Notes: generated by a model from the letters alone, not told the origin. Positions 46,001 to 58,599 are shown, numbered from the stretch's first letter. The stretch: 64,000 nt of DNA from Heracleum sosnowskyi (GCA_030848705.1 CM061243.1:10813044-10877043), one strand, 5' to 3'. Program-made: numbers and translations.

Positions 46001-49000
46001 AAATGCGTGCTTATGTATGTCTTCGAAGTTGTGGCATAAACATGGTAGAATACTACCATATTTCCTTCAAGAATCATCAATAGCTTGATAGCTTGATGGA
46101 CATGATAGTGATACATCACCCACTGAAGATAAAAGTATCAAGGAATATCTTAAATAAACATGAAAGAGCTGAAAGGATATATAGTGATGACCTATGAATT
46201 GGAAAAGATTATGGTTCTACAGTGTTGTATAAGGCTATACCTGTAACATTTGATGTAGTACTTTTGTAACTTATATGTTAGATCGATCTGAGCTCTTTCT
46301 TATGTTTTTGTTGAGGTGGTACAAAATCCAGCAATATTTAAGCCAGCCTTCTGAGCAAATATATAAAGTCCAACTGTCTGCAGAGCAATACTGGACATAA
46401 ATTGAATGCACTGAAGTTTGAATGCAACTTATATGTATCCGTTACATAATTTTTTAAAGTGACTCTTTTGAATTACAAACACAACTAAGGAATGAAGGTG
46501 TATTCAGGATGGGAGGTAATAATTGCTCTTTACGTGATTCTAACAAAATCATCTTTTTAGGTATGCTCTGCAGTGGGAGTCTAAGCATCTGATTGCTGTA
46601 AGCACTGCAATTCAGGACTATCTGGCATCAAGTATATCATATCACCTTCTTAGCTATTTAATGCAATGGTGAATATGTTTTGTAATGTTGACAATTCCTA
46701 TACCTGCTGTAGGCCTTGCATACACGTTTATGCAGCAAGGTGCAATGTTGACTGTATTAAACAGTCTTGTAACAGCGTTAATTTGGCCAGCGGCATTACT
46801 TTCACTTACTAGTTTCATTGACATCAAGTGGTCCGTTGCTGTGGACAGGTTTCTTTTCTTACTAAATTGAACTAATGTTAGACGGGTAGAGAGCAATAAT
46901 TGTAGTCAGTGACGGAGACAGGGGGGGGGGGGGGGGGGGGCTAGAGGGGGCCGGGCCCCTCCTAAATTTTCTAATATGAACATAATAGTATGCTTCTTAT
47001 AATTAATTTGTTTGTAGCTCAGCTGGTTTGAGGTCATGTTTTTCATCCTAGAAGCCTGGGTTTGAATGCCTGCTCAAGTTTTATGCACTTTTTTTCCAAA
47101 TCTTCATATTTTTTTTAGTTTTCACCTTTGATAGTTTTAAACCGGCCCCTCCCAAAAAATCTTTCTGGCTCCGTCACTGATTGTAGTTGTCTATATTCTT
47201 GCTGGGAGAATTTGTGCAATATAATATTAAGAAGGTTATATATTTGTGTCTTGACTATGTAGGTCACAGAAAGTAAAGTAATTTGTTTCCAGACATAAGC
47301 TAATGTAACATCAATTTTTGACGACATTTGCAAGTCCCTGGGTTCAGTTGTATATTTAATCTGATTGTTTGATGTCTATTTCGTGATTTACTCAAGTCCT
47401 CCACCTCAAACTCCAGTTTTATTTATAATTGAGTAAAATACATCTTGGATGCACTTAAGGTGACCAATTCTCATATATCATTACAGCCTACTCATTTCTT
47501 GGTGAATGAAAAGGAATTTTAATTTACAGCAAGTACATTGTTTGTAATTGTCTCTTTTACATTGTTCCATTTTATTGTTATCTTTTTAAATTTTGGCAGA
47601 TCTGACAAGGCAGGAAAAATGCTTGCTGAAGAAGTTTTAGAGAAGGGATTGCAAGGACAAAGGTGAACAGGCCATTTCAGTATTAAGAACATTTTTTTGA
47701 TTATCCAATATAATGATGGAAGCAACAAAAAAAAATCATTGCTATTGATGTTTTAAGACATTTGATTGGCAGTTTATATATTAACTTGGATGTGCATATT
47801 TGTTTTAGGCCCGTGACATTACTAGGTTTTTCACTTGGAGCACGAGTCATTTTCAAGTGTCTCCAGAGTCTATCTGAATCTGAAAATAATGGTATCTGCC
47901 CTAAGAAACAAACAGTTACTCTATTTACTTTTATGCAACTTCGTAATGCAAACTAAACTGTGCTTTCAGCTGGGCTAATAGAGAGAGTTGTACTACTTGG
48001 ATCACCTATTGCTATCCAAGATGAAAACTGGGAAGCTGTAAGAAAGGTATTGACCTGCTGTTATGTTCCTCAATGTATCTAAAGCGTAACAATGATTATC
48101 TTTGGATTGGCCGCTCTTTCTGCATTCTACTCAATAGCTACTTTTAGCTGTTTTGTAGATGGTATCTGGTAGATTCATAAATGCTTATTCTACAAATGAC
48201 TGGACACTTGGAGTCGCCTTCCGTGCTAGGTATTTACTTCCAAATTAACTTCAGCCTTAACCTGCTGATATTATCCTAGAAATTTGTGACCCTACTTCGT
48301 AAGTCATATTTTTTTATCAACATTTTACCTCTTTAACTCTGATGAGGGATAGTATTAGCTTTGGGATTGATGTAGTACATATTTGGAATATATACAGGGG
48401 TGATAACTATAATTAAATAGGGATAACTTATGGAAAAAATTAAGAAGTATGAAGGACACATTGGTCCGTCTTCTTGGACATGGACATGTAGTTAATGATT
48501 GTAAGATCTTGAGCCTTGTCAACTGCTGACTTGTTTGATGTTGCTGGGTTTTACTCAATGGCGCTGAGTTCAACCATTTATAGTGGTTAGGATAACATAC
48601 TTCCGGAGGAAATCTAGCACTATTTATAGTGGTGGAGCTAAGGTCAATTATAACCGACAAACTAGATGCTCCATCTCTGTTCTTTTTAGTATTATAACTG
48701 ACAAACTAGATGCTCCATCTCTATTTTTATAATGATCTTATATTTTATTTGGTGCATTAGTTTTCTCCTGGTGATGCTGACAAAGCCAACTGAGAATGAA
48801 AACTTTATTCTACATGCATGTTTGTATCTTATGCATCTATTTTGGTTAGAACTTTACATAGTAGGTCCCTGAACTTATAAGTTCTGTTGGTAATATTCAC
48901 GACCTTAACATAGTATATTAGTATGTCCATCTCTTCTTTTATGTAGAGATGGCAATCGCTCGGGTCGATTTGGGTTTGGCAAGAACCAGACGCAAAACCC

Positions 49001-49813
49001 AAAATTTTAACCGAATCCGATTAAAACTTGAACCCTTGGGTTTCAGTTTAGGTTTAATCTAACCCTATTTTTTGTATCATACCAAGAATTGAAGACGAAC
49101 TAGAACTTTTATTGAAAAATAAATCTTGCTCGATTTATCACGATCCTGCTGACTCGTGATGATGTGTCACACTATCTTGAGTTCAATGCAAATATTCTCT
49201 CTTTATCAAATCATAGAAGTCTTTATAAAATCTACACAATCAAAATAAATGCAAACCTAGCATAAAAAGGGAAAAATAAAGTATTAAATAATTAAAATAA
49301 TACCCTAAAAATGTAAAATTAGAATGTGTTATCACTTGGGTTTGCATAAAAACCAAACCCGAATTTTGCAATTCATGCAAAATTACCAGCATGCACAGGC
49401 ACAGGTTTGCCTCTTTAAAATTATTAATATAAAAAAAATCATGTTGTCTCCCTTATAACATGGAGGTGCACTGACAGTCGAATTATGACTAATGTTGTGA
49501 ACTAATGCCATCACACTTTGAGTTTGACAGCCTCATGTCTCAAGGACTAGCTGGAATTCAACCGGTTGATGTCCCAGGAATCGAGAATGTAAGTATCTAA
49601 TGAAAAATCATGAGAGATACACAATTTTCCTTTCTCAGCACATGAATATAATGGATAAGTTCCCTTGGTCCACAGGTTGATGTTACGGAAGTAATTGAGG
49701 GCCACTCGTCATATCTCTGGGCTACTAAACAGATTATAGAACAGCTTGAGCTCAATGCCTACTATCCTGTTTTCAATGCCACTCCTATGAAGCCTCCTAA
49801 GGATTCACCATAA
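40060..49813 (+). CDS. DUF726/TMCO4-like alpha/beta hydrolase, 15 exons, 836 residues
   Basis: Exons: 40060-40283, 40796-40877, 41179-42174, 44238-44406, 44515-44667, 45116-45213, 45443-45534, 46561-46631, 46713-46848, 47600-47662, 47809-47891, 47970-48046, 48159-48229, 49531-49588, 49676-49813. All introns are GT-AG and the exons sum to 2,511 nt in one open frame. The protein starts LTPMQRYAAGALFGLAL and has a decapeptide repeat (about 175-353). A basic patch (RWAKWRRGG) leads into a long Gly/Ala-rich hydrophobic stretch (about 465-550), probably membrane-associated. The hydrolase fold has GFSLG with Ser703, STNDW with Asp762 and GHSSYL with His801, a plausible catalytic triad. The layout matches plant homologues of animal TMCO4. 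Substrate is unknown. It is longer than relatives I know, mainly through the repeat. Confidence 0.92.
41395..41931 (+). repeat. In-frame 30-bp minisatellite in exon 3 of the DUF726 gene
   Basis: Eighteen units of ten codons (one has nine), consensus ETDEQDANGR, with two alternating versions ending NDR/NGR or KEH. The stretch is very acidic and likely disordered. The unit length keeps all frames open, which also creates long false ORFs on both strands. Confidence 0.93.
43077..43598. mobile_element. MULE-like MITE in intron 3 of the DUF726 gene
   Basis: About 522 bp with long inverted ends: both contain ATGGCCCCAAATATCACTCT facing inward, plus a GTCACAATTT block. Flanks are AACAAAACA and AACAAAATA, 8 of 9 bases alike, as for the 9-bp duplication of Mutator-like elements. 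The centre has four to five degenerate units of about 32 bp built from AAAACACNACTTAAAGT and AGTGTTTTG, each self-complementary. Confidence 0.65.
46907..47179. mobile_element. hAT-like MITE in intron 9 of the DUF726 gene
   Basis: 273 bp with ends CAGTGACGGAGACAG and CTGGCTCCGTCACTG, flanked by the perfect 8-bp duplication ATTGTAGT (46899-46906, 47180-47187). A run of G follows the left end. The centre (about 47016-47075) has a tRNA-like A box (GTAGCTCAGCTGG) and B box (GGGTTTGAATGCC). Confidence 0.85.
48950..49410. repeat. Probable transposon fragment in intron 13 of the DUF726 gene
   Basis: Starts TAGAGATGGCAATCGCTCGGGTCG and continues with several AAACCC/GGGTTT phrases. Such starts are common in plant hAT-type ends. 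No matching right end or target duplication was found. Confidence 0.35.
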
Positions 49814-51232
49814 AGAAAACATACTCTGGAAATTCTTTTCTGGGTAGTACAGAGTAGAGTGGTCGGATGTGCACTATATTATTAGTTCCTTGGTCCACTA
49901 TAAAAGGGATCAGGCAGTTTAAAGCAAGAGCAGGCTATTTCAGTTCAGCTGATTTTTTTTAGTGTACAGAGTTAATTTAACTTCAAACTATTTCATTTGA
50001 CTTGGATCATTTCAAAGTCCTGCATAGTTCATATTATTATATCGTGTAGTTTAGTTTTCGAAAAAGATTGTTTGAATTTGAAGTATGATGAAATTTAATT
50101 GTGGAAATTTAGAAGCTGTTTGGATCACTAGTTTACAAACCGGTTTATGGGAATCTCATCCTCATCAACTCTTGGTTGGGATCTAGATAATTTTGTTGGA
50201 TTATAAGTACAAGCTGGATATTGAAATTAGGAGTTGTAGACATCTTTATGCAAGGGAATTTTGTAATGTTTAGGCATTTACCACAGTTAAACACCCGGTA
50301 ACAAAATCTGACATCCCCCAAATGAGTAAACTTACAATAGAGCACTGCAAACTCTTCCAACATATTATGTTGTGTAGGAAATTTGAAACAAAAACATTCG
50401 GAGAGGGATATTGAGAGAGATCTACTTAACAAAATACTCATCATTGGTATTTGGTGAGCATAGTCCTAATTTACACAAATTACATATTTTATATTATATA
50501 TTCATTTATAAAATATTTATTATAAAGATTAAAAGTTCTAAACACATATAACAAGTTACATATGCTGAAAATCGAACTTATCAAAAGAATTATTAAATTA
50601 TAGTAATTGATACACTTTTATTTGCAAAAGTTATACCAAGTAAGTAAAAATTTATGCTCACGTTACATAAAAAAATTGTAAACAATTAAATTTCTAATAT
50701 GTGCAAGAGTATGATGAAAAATTATGCATAAATTTAAATTACATAATTCATAAATTATAATTGAAATTTTCAATAATTACTTATCTCGAATACGTAATAC
50801 ACTTGTTGAAACTTAATACTTTTCAAATTAATTAAAAAGACAAATATAAATGCACGAAAATTTTATATCAATAATATTTTTTTCATAATTTATCCTTTCG
50901 AAGAAATAGGTATCGAAACATTGCCACAAATATATACAATATTTTGAGATCTCCTCCAAACTCTTTTGATTGATTCTTCTTTGACTTAATGAAATTTTAG
51001 TTTATTTCAAAAAACATAATTTACCCTTTCAAAGAAATAGGTATCGAAACATTTTTGTATAAATTGTTTCCAAGAAATAAAAAAACAAGATTAAAAAGAA
51101 ATAGGAAAAGAAATTGAAAAAGACCATAAGTGCACCTCTTTAAACCCGACATATGTGATCGGGAAAAGCATACAGGAAAGCAGAATGGAAACAAAATAAG
51201 AAGGGGTTTTCAGGGAAGTGAGGAAGAACGTG
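49814..51232. other. Intergenic region between the DUF726 gene and the next gene
   Basis: The first 300 bp hold the 3' untranslated region. The remainder is AT-rich with no gene seen. A segment of about 45 bp (CCTTTCGAAGAAATAGGTATC type) occurs twice, near 50895 and 51014. Confidence 0.5.
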
Positions 51233-51513
51233 ATGGAGAAACAAGATAGTGCAATTGCAGCTGTGACTGAATATAACAACGAAACCAACAAGAATTTAAA
51301 CACAAAAGAAGGAGGAGGAGCAGCAACAAACCCAAATCTGAATAATAATAAAGGGAAATCTTGCAAAGGGTGTCTTTATTATTCTTCATCCTTCAAATCT
51401 AATTCTCGTAACCCTCTTTGTGTTGGCATCTCTCGTTCTCTTCCCCAAGGTCAACTTCTCTCCCTCCCTCTCTCTCCCTCTCTCTCTCCCTCCCTCTCTC
51501 TCTCTCTCTCCCG

Positions 51514-51586
<73 letters not shown>

Positions 51587-54500
51587 CCCTGATATGTATG
51601 TTATGTTGAGTAAAGATCCTTTCTTTGTCTCAAATATGATTGATTTGTATAAGGGTCCTTCATGTTTTCTTGTTTTTATGTGGGGTTTTCTTTAATTAAG
51701 CTTTCTGGATGTGTTTTTTTGAGTAGTGATTGTTGTTGTGTTGTTATCTAATGTTTAGGTTATTAAAGATTGATGCTTTTATTGAATTGGATTAGTTATG
51801 GTTCTTGATTTGTTTATTTTTGTTTTCTAAAATTAGGTTGTCTGCACTTTATGGTGTTTTTTTCCGGAAGGTGTCTCATACTTGTTGTGGTTGGAGGGGG
51901 GGGGGGGGGGGGGGGGGGCTTGCAAGATGTCTGTGTTGAGGCTCAAACCCTGAACCTGTAGTAGAATACTAGAATTTAACTTGTAGTTGAGTGGTACTAG
52001 CAGAAGTACGAGCCAGGCATATAGAACTCATCTTTTAGTACATGATTTTTTTGACTAGGGGAGAAACGAGGCATTTTTTTAACTTGTAATTTAAGATTGA
52101 TGCAAGGAGTAGGACACACCATAGTTACATGAAACGGGATTCGATTCAAAACGGGGTACGAAAACGGATACATGAATCATTACTTAAAGTGAATTCGGTG
52201 CGGTGGTACGGTTGGGTACGATGAGTTTTTTTTTAATTATTTTAATTAATCCATGCATATTTTCTGTTGAAATGTACTTGAAATATTCATTTTTAAAAAA
52301 TATATTTATTTATTTATTTAATGAAAAAGTACTATTTGGTAACGATTATGTCATCATTAACTGAATCATTTTAAAAATAGCGAACTTTTTTTATTATAGG
52401 CAAATATGAAATGTGTCTAACAAATTGACAACAGTGTGTGAAGTGTAGAGTGTTAGATGTAGGTTCAGTAACAACTAATAAACCAAAAGGCCCAGCCCAG
52501 TCTGGGACAATACTACTTTTTGCTGGACAATAATACACCCCTAAAGTAAACACAGAACAGCAGCGGCTCCCAGCCTCACCCTTCTCAACGGTTAGTCTTC
52601 TTTTTCCTCTCTGAATCTACTCAAACCCAATCTCCTCTAAATAAGTGAATCTTCACAGTCTTACTCATCATCTCTCGTATGGATTCAAGATTCTTCTTAT
52701 TTCCGTCGGTTTGTCGCCATGGATGATCTGGGTCGCGAACCCCAGTGATTTGGATCGCGAACGCACCGTGTTCCGAAACGAAGGACCCGGATCGCAAAAC
52801 GGGGGTCTGTTCCCGTTTCCTTGTAACTATGGGACACACAACTAATAAAGGATAGCAAGGAGGACTATTATATAATATTAACAACACAAATCTGAGTCCC
52901 CTATCTCCCTCAAATGATTAATTCCATAGCATTAAAAGCAATGAAATCTCTTGTTTCATATCACATAAGACCCAGCGTTACGTGTAAATATCTTTGTCAA
53001 AGCTTAATCACACTAGTCAGAGTATGGCCGATGGCGGAACTACATGACTTCAATGGTGATAAATAAGTAGTTAATATCACAGGCAGTGTCATGACACATT
53101 TAGTAGTATCAACCTAGTTATCCTGCTATATCATTATTCTAAAGCAGCAAATGTAGTCTCAAGTCCCAGTTCAGTAATATTTTTAAAATCATTTATTGAA
53201 CTAATATATAATATATTTGTTGATCAACTCGTCACATATATGCATTTATTAAAGATTTTTCATAGAGTTGATGCCAATAATTTATGTTAGACATCTTCTT
53301 TTGCTTGCGCGGCTGTGCCAAGGATTGCTTATATTTTTAGGATGTTTTTTTTTTTTTTTTGCCAATAAATTTTTAGGATGTTTTAAAAAGTCTATGTACA
53401 TACATTTTTTTTAATTTGGATGAAATTTTGGGCATATGCATAATCTTTAATAATGTATTTTTATGTGTATGAAAACAGATTGAAGTTATCGGCACCTTTC
53501 TTGATTTTTATTATTTATCATGATCCTCAGACTTGCTCATCTTTGATTTATTAATGTAGTCATAAAATCTGCTGTAAAGATACTCTTTTTGTGAAGAAAC
53601 ATCTTTGTTTTGACAGCGGATCTCTCCCATGTTTATACATGATTACGGACATTCTATGTTTCACGCTTTGTCTAATGTTAGACATATGTCTTGACTGCAG
53701 TATTTAAATTTCTGTATCTTTATCTCAATTTGCGTAGGAGTATTTGGTTGTTCATTTTTTTATTACAAACCGGGTTAGATACTGATAATAATATATTTTG
53801 ATTTTTAGTACCTCGCAACATTGTCGGAAAATCTGAGGTGGAAGCTCAGGAAAAAGGGAGGGACTTTGCAGATTTCAGATATGGTTGTGTTGGTTATTCA
53901 GTTTACTCAGATAGGAAAGGTCAAAAAGATGTGCAAGATGGAAACTCAGAACTTCCGGCCTGCATTGGGATGGAGGTCGTCATCTCCCTATTCTTTTACC
54001 TTTTCTTTGAAAAATATAAATAAAATTTCCTATTTACAAGTTTTAAAACACTTATTACATTATGATTTTAGTTGAGGGAAAATCCTCTGGTTATATTGGT
54101 TGTTCTTACTGGCTTCATCGATAATGTTTATGCACTTAATTTGCAAATTTTCATATTAGCTAAAGTTTGTGTTATGTGTGTGATTTGTATGTCGGAGCAT
54201 GTTAATATTGATAGATGGTCTTTCTTCTTGAAACAAGTACCATTCTGCCTGTCTTTACATACGGGTATAGCGTGATTTTGATCGACATGTGCTATCTTGC
54301 GTTGCTACAGGTTCTAGTGGACAGAAAAGTCACAGTTGCTGACTCTGTTCCTGCTCATGCTCACAACAGACAAGGTAATCTTGGATTATAGTTTAGTATC
54401 CACTTTTGGAATGAACTCATCATTAATGCCTAGGTTACTGAATCTTGTTTAGTTTGGCCTTAAATGGTGCATATCTTCATATTAAATCTGTTATCTGTGT

Positions 54501-55403
54501 TCTAATACCTTATTAAAATTTAAAAGCAAAGATAAATGACATACAAGTTAAAATAATCTTATTTGTTATACTTAAGTTCTGATACGTTACATTTGATACT
54601 AAAAGTCATCTTTCCTTCGCATTGCAAAGGTAATGCAATTTACAAGTCTGTCAAAATTGTCTCCGACAGAAGTGATTTTTTGTAGTGGACATAGAAAAAG
54701 TCATTCGGACCCCATGTTAATTACTAATGAGTAATGGCTAATGGATAAAGCTATTAGTACATGTACAACATATTCACTATACGCGGTAATGTTTTATTGT
54801 GTTTAATCCAGTAGCTATGTGATCAGAGGGGGGATTTATCTGATGGGAAAAAAATGCACCTCTGTTCTTTCTTGATCGTGCGTTTTATAAATTAAATATT
54901 ACCTAAAGAGATTAAATTTGTAAATTAACAAATTTTCAAAGATTAGGTGTTTGAGACCTGGGAGGTAGAGACTATTATAGAACATGGACATAGTTAATAT
55001 TATCTTCTCCATGTAGCTTTGTTTCTTGTTGGTGGTTATACTTATATCATTGTTGTTTGTATTTATTTCTAATTAGTTGTCGAACTGTTGTTTCTTATAG
55101 ATAATCGTAGATCGCCAGTGCCTCAGACACAAAAACCTGCAGTGTCGTTGGGGGACGAGTTCTTAAAAAAGTAAATGCTGGAGTGCTGGTCTTTTGTTAT
55201 TAAATTCCTCCTCTATTTCAGTTGTAATACAACTGTAATACATATTCAGCTTACATTAAAATTTTTGGAACCAACATTTCAGGTTTGCAAGAAATGCAGG
55301 CCTGGTAGCAGCAGGAGTTGCCAAAAATGTAAGGAAAGTAGGCAATCACGTAAAAGCAAGTGTTGATGACATCCTCTACCCATACCGCCGACCCCCAAAG
55401 TGA
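51233..55403 (+). CDS. Conserved plant protein with a Cys-rich domain (DUF8204-like), 5 exons, 212 residues
   Basis: Exons: 51233-51449, 53809-53975, 54311-54374, 55101-55170, 55283-55403. All introns are GT-AG and the exons sum to 639 nt in one open frame. ATG 51233 is the first ATG of the open frame. The N-terminal 40 residues are Asn-rich. Cysteines at 44 and 47 (SCKGCLYYSS), 63 (PLCVGI), 99 (YGCVGYSVY) and 124 (LPACIG) could bind a metal ion. The C-terminus has a conserved helix-like block (FARNAGLVAAGVAKNVRKVG) and ends DDILYPYRRPPK. The pattern resembles a small plant family of unknown function that I recall as DUF8204; the name should be checked. Intron 1 is 2.36 kb and holds a microsatellite and a hAT-like element. 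Confidence 0.8.
51455..51583 (+). repeat. CT microsatellite at the intron 1 donor
   Basis: About 130 bp of CT/CCCT repeats, with about 65 bp of nearly pure (CT)n at the right, starting within ten bases of the splice donor (51450). Confidence 0.95.
52120..52831. mobile_element. hAT-like element in intron 1 of the DUF8204-like gene
   Basis: 712 bp, inverted ends CATAGTTACATGAAACGGG and, reversed, CATAGTTACAAGGAAACGGG. Perfect 8-bp duplication GGACACAC (52112-52119 and 52832-52839). Subterminal CGGATCGCGAAC-type repeats lie near the right end (about 52725-52800). No transposase. Confidence 0.88.
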
Positions 55404-55763
55404 TAACTATCACGCGTGACAAGATGTAAGAGAAGAAAAAGGCAATGGAGTAGAGATAAACTTTGCTGGGTGCAACTTTGTTTTTGTTTTTTGTATTTAT
55501 TTGTGATTTTCCTTGCAAACAGGTATATTTATCCCTATTTGCTCACTTTGTACCAAAATAAGTTTCAGCTGAAAAATGCAAAAGGGTACAATTTTTCCTT
55601 GCAACTTTTGTTGCATTTTAGTTTCAGTATTAGTTCATATGCTTGCTTTGTACCAAAAGAGTTTCAGTATTTAAATTATTGTAAAAGCATTGATTCATCA
55701 TTATTGACGAAAGGATTTTGAGAATTGGTCTATATAAACAACGTTTGGTAAAACTAACCACAA
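55404..55763. other. Spacer between the DUF8204-like gene and tRNA-Lys
   Basis: Probably 3' untranslated region. A phrase GCTTTGTACCAAAA..GTTTCAG occurs twice (about 55545 and 55646). No gene seen. Confidence 0.5.
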
Positions 55764-55836
55764 GCCCGTCTAGCTCAGTTGGTAGAGCGCAAGGCTCTTA
55801 ACCTTGTGGTCGTGGGTTCGAGCCCCACGGTGGGCG
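55764..55836 (+). tRNA. tRNA-Lys, anticodon CUU
   Basis: 73 nt that fold as a standard cloverleaf: acceptor stem GCCCGTC/GGTGGGC-type pairing, D arm GCTC-AGTTGGTAGA-GCGC reading, anticodon stem CAAGG/CCTTG with loop CTCTTAA (anticodon at 55797-55799), T arm GTGGG-TTCGAGC-CCCAC. A box TAGCTCAGTTGG and B box GGTTCGAGCCC are intact. CAA before the 5' end and a TTTT stop at about 55842 support Pol III transcription. No intron; CCA is not encoded, as usual in nuclear genes. Confidence 0.97.
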
Positions 55837-56096
55837 ATATAGTTTTGTTTCTTTCCATGGTAAATTTAATCAATGCACATTGCACAATACAAATAAGAAC
55901 ATCAATGTTATCCGTAACTTTTTTTTCCCCAGTATATGGTTCTGCTGAACACTTGAAATGTCACTTTCATGATGTTACTCGATGTTTCTGAGAAACAATA
56001 TAAGAGTATAGGGGAAAATTAGGTGATATCAAGTGAACGATGTCGTCTCAGTTGTGCAAATTAAGTAACCCGTCCTTTCAGGAAACCATCTCGTTA

Positions 56097-56272
56097 GAGC
56101 ATCTCCAATACTGTAAAACCCAAAGCTAAATAATTTATGTGGCATCTAGTTGTTACCCTTTAGATAATATGTAAAAGTTCATCATTAGTACATACATGTA
56201 CTTACACATTTAGTAAAAATGTTACATAATAATTATAGTCAATCATTTTACCTATTGCCCTTGGAGATGTTC
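56097..56272. mobile_element. MITE with GAGCATCTCCAA ends
   Basis: 176 bp, left end GAGCATCTCCAATA and right end TTGGAGATGTTC, flanked by TA on both sides (56095-56096, 56273-56274). AT-rich centre, no coding capacity. The superfamily is uncertain (Tourist- or Stowaway-like). Confidence 0.65.
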
Positions 56273-57004
56273 TAGATACACAAGTCCTTGTTAGCGTCGG
56301 ACTTTTTCAAGTACTAATAGGTTGTTGGTTTAGTATTTGAAAAGGAAAATGATCTTTTGGTGTCACTATTCACTGTGTGTTGTTGTGTTTGCAGCCACTA
56401 CTTTAGAGACTGCAAAATGGCTTAATTTAGTGCTCATGGATCCTGCCACATACATACTTTGAAGAAATCGGCAACCTACCCTTTCATTTATAAATTAGAT
56501 TTGTAATATGATTTTATTAGTATATTTCATTCTTCATTTGTATTAGAAATTTACAAGTAGTCCATAGTTTTTAATCAGAAGAGTAGCTTAAGAATGGCAT
56601 GTTTTACATATTTCTTATATCTTAAGTACAATTTGACTGAAGTGCTTCTGCATAAATAGAAGTCGCCAGTGAAACTCGGGACGGTCCCTTTTCGTTACAG
56701 GCGGTAAGAAGCAGGCATAACAGGAAACTCGGGACACATTGAAACATGCTCTTTAAGCCTGAGAGCACTATGATTCATTCATTCATTGAGAATCCTGTAT
56801 TTTTTTTCTTAAGCAACAATAGTTAACAAATAAGACAATGATGACCAAGATATTGTGATTAATTATTTGGTTTAAATTATATGAATTAAATGTCATCATC
56901 ATATCGATTACTGGAATTGATTCTGTTGTTATTTTTTTTTATTTTCAAAGGGGAATCTATTGGTTATTCAGTGATAATTCAAGTACATTATTTTTGCGCC
57001 TGTC
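56273..57004. other. 3' flank of the P450 gene
   Basis: No gene seen. The segment at about 56568-56670 is repeated at about 60648-60790 next to the P450 pseudogene, so it was part of the duplicated unit. Confidence 0.7.
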
Positions 57005-58599
57005 TTAACAGATTGGACACAGTAGGCGGGGAGTCGGTACAGCTATGAGCCGAGTTGCCTTTGGAGCTGACAGTCCATACATGTCACTCATGTCAAGTTG
57101 GCTCGGCTTCATACCATCAGGCAATTCCCAGTTAAAACAGTGAAGAAGGTGTGCTAAGCCCAGTTCAAATGTATAAAGCCCAAGCTGCATGCCTGGACAT
57201 GATCTGCGACCTGTCCCAAACGGTATGAACTCAAGGTTGTTTTGTTTGTAGTCTGGCGCACCCACATCAAGAAACCTAGAGGGCTTGAATGCTTCTGGCT
57301 CATCACTCCAACACTTCCCGTCGCGCCCCATTGCCCAAAGGTTAATTAGGACCCTGGTTCCGGCTGGAATATAGTATCCAGCAATAGATACATCCTCGGC
57401 TGAGGCACGGGGTAAGAAAGGGAGGGGAGGATGGAGCCGTAGGGTCTCTTTGAGTACGCACTTAAGATAAGTGAGTTTCTCCAAATCTCCCTCTTCGACA
57501 CAGCGATGAAGTCCTACAGTGTTGGCAAGCTCTTCCTGAGTCCTTCTGAGCTCCTCAGGGTTTTTCAATAGCTCTGACATTGCCCACTCTATAGCAGCAG
57601 CTACAGTCTCTGTCCCCCCAAACATTATATCCTGAAATTAACAGACTATTATGAAATAGACTGGTTTCGTAATAGTACTATAAACTCTTTTAAATGGCTC
57701 AATGAAAGTCCACTTACCATAATAATGCCCTTAATATTATTTTTTGTGAGTTTAATAGAGCTCTGTAAATCATCGGATACGGATTTAGGTTCTCCTTCAT
57801 CAGTGTAAAAGGCCAATAACTCGTCCACCATGTCGGTGTAGCCCATATTTTTACCCTTCCTTTTCAATATGTGTTGGTCTATAATGGAGTCAATGAACCT
57901 ATCTAGTGATCCACGAGCCTTGTAAAGTCTAGCTTTAAGCCCTTGAGGATCAGCCCAACTCAGCCATGGAACGAAATCACATATATTGAAAGAACCAAAT
58001 AGTTGCGAAAATTCCTGCATTATTTTAATAAAATCACTTTGCCCGTCGCTCAATCTTGATCCGAATGCAGCCCGGTAGATGATTTTTTGGCTAAACCCAA
58101 AAACCAACTCGCCTAGATCAATCGCTTGATTTGCATTTGATGCGACTACTTGGAGCATATTGTTCAACTCGTCACGGACAGAGTCCCAGGACTCAACCCG
58201 TGCACGGCTAAAGAGCTTCATAACACAAATTTTGCGCATTTGTCGCCAGAAAGGGCTGTAGTCAGCAAAGGCCATATTGGCCCTGTCATATGAAAGGTAG
58301 TCCAGAGCAATACTAGTAGGACGGTTGGCGATTTTATCTTGATGAACTTGAAGAACTTGGCGTGCCATATCAGGAGTCGACACGACTACAATGTCTTGGG
58401 CACCCATGCGAAGGTAAAATAGACCACCATATCGCCTAGCAAGTTTTGCGAGCCCCCGGTGAGTTAAGTAGCCCATCATCAGCGTATTGCCAATCACTGG
58501 CAAGCGTATCGGCCCTGGTGGATATGGTTTACGCTGAAAACATGATATGAAAAACAATATTGAGAAAATTGTTAGGAGCAGAATGAAGAGAAGTGCCAT
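57005..58599 (-). CDS. Cytochrome P450, CYP84A-like (ferulate/coniferaldehyde 5-hydroxylase type)
   Basis: Two exons, 58599-57718 and 57631-57005, with an 86-bp GT-AG intron whose phase and place (IIM|D before MFGGTE) fit the CYP84/CYP71-clan intron. The 502-residue product starts with a hydrophobic anchor (about 2-20) and the PPGP hinge. I-helix motif FGGTET is at 298-303, ExxR (ETLR) at 356-359, PSRF near 414, and the haem loop PFGTGRRSCPG with Cys439. ITLRMG- and LTHRGLA-type blocks and the C-terminal DMYGLSAPKATRL resemble CYP84A1. Known CYP84A1 enzymes hydroxylate the 5-position of coniferaldehyde or ferulate-type phenylpropanoids for syringyl lignin, on the ER membrane. Substitutions such as PRASAEDVS leave room for another substrate. 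A TATA-like TATATTTAAG lies about 80 bp before the ATG. Confidence 0.85.

Noticed and set aside
46921..46940. Runs of G here and at 51895-51919 as possible functional G-quadruplexes
   Set aside because: Both are in introns, one inside a MITE; long homopolymers are prone to slippage and assembly error.
51399..51695. Ser/Leu-rich and Arg/Glu-rich ORFs at the CT microsatellite
   Set aside because: Translations of a simple repeat.
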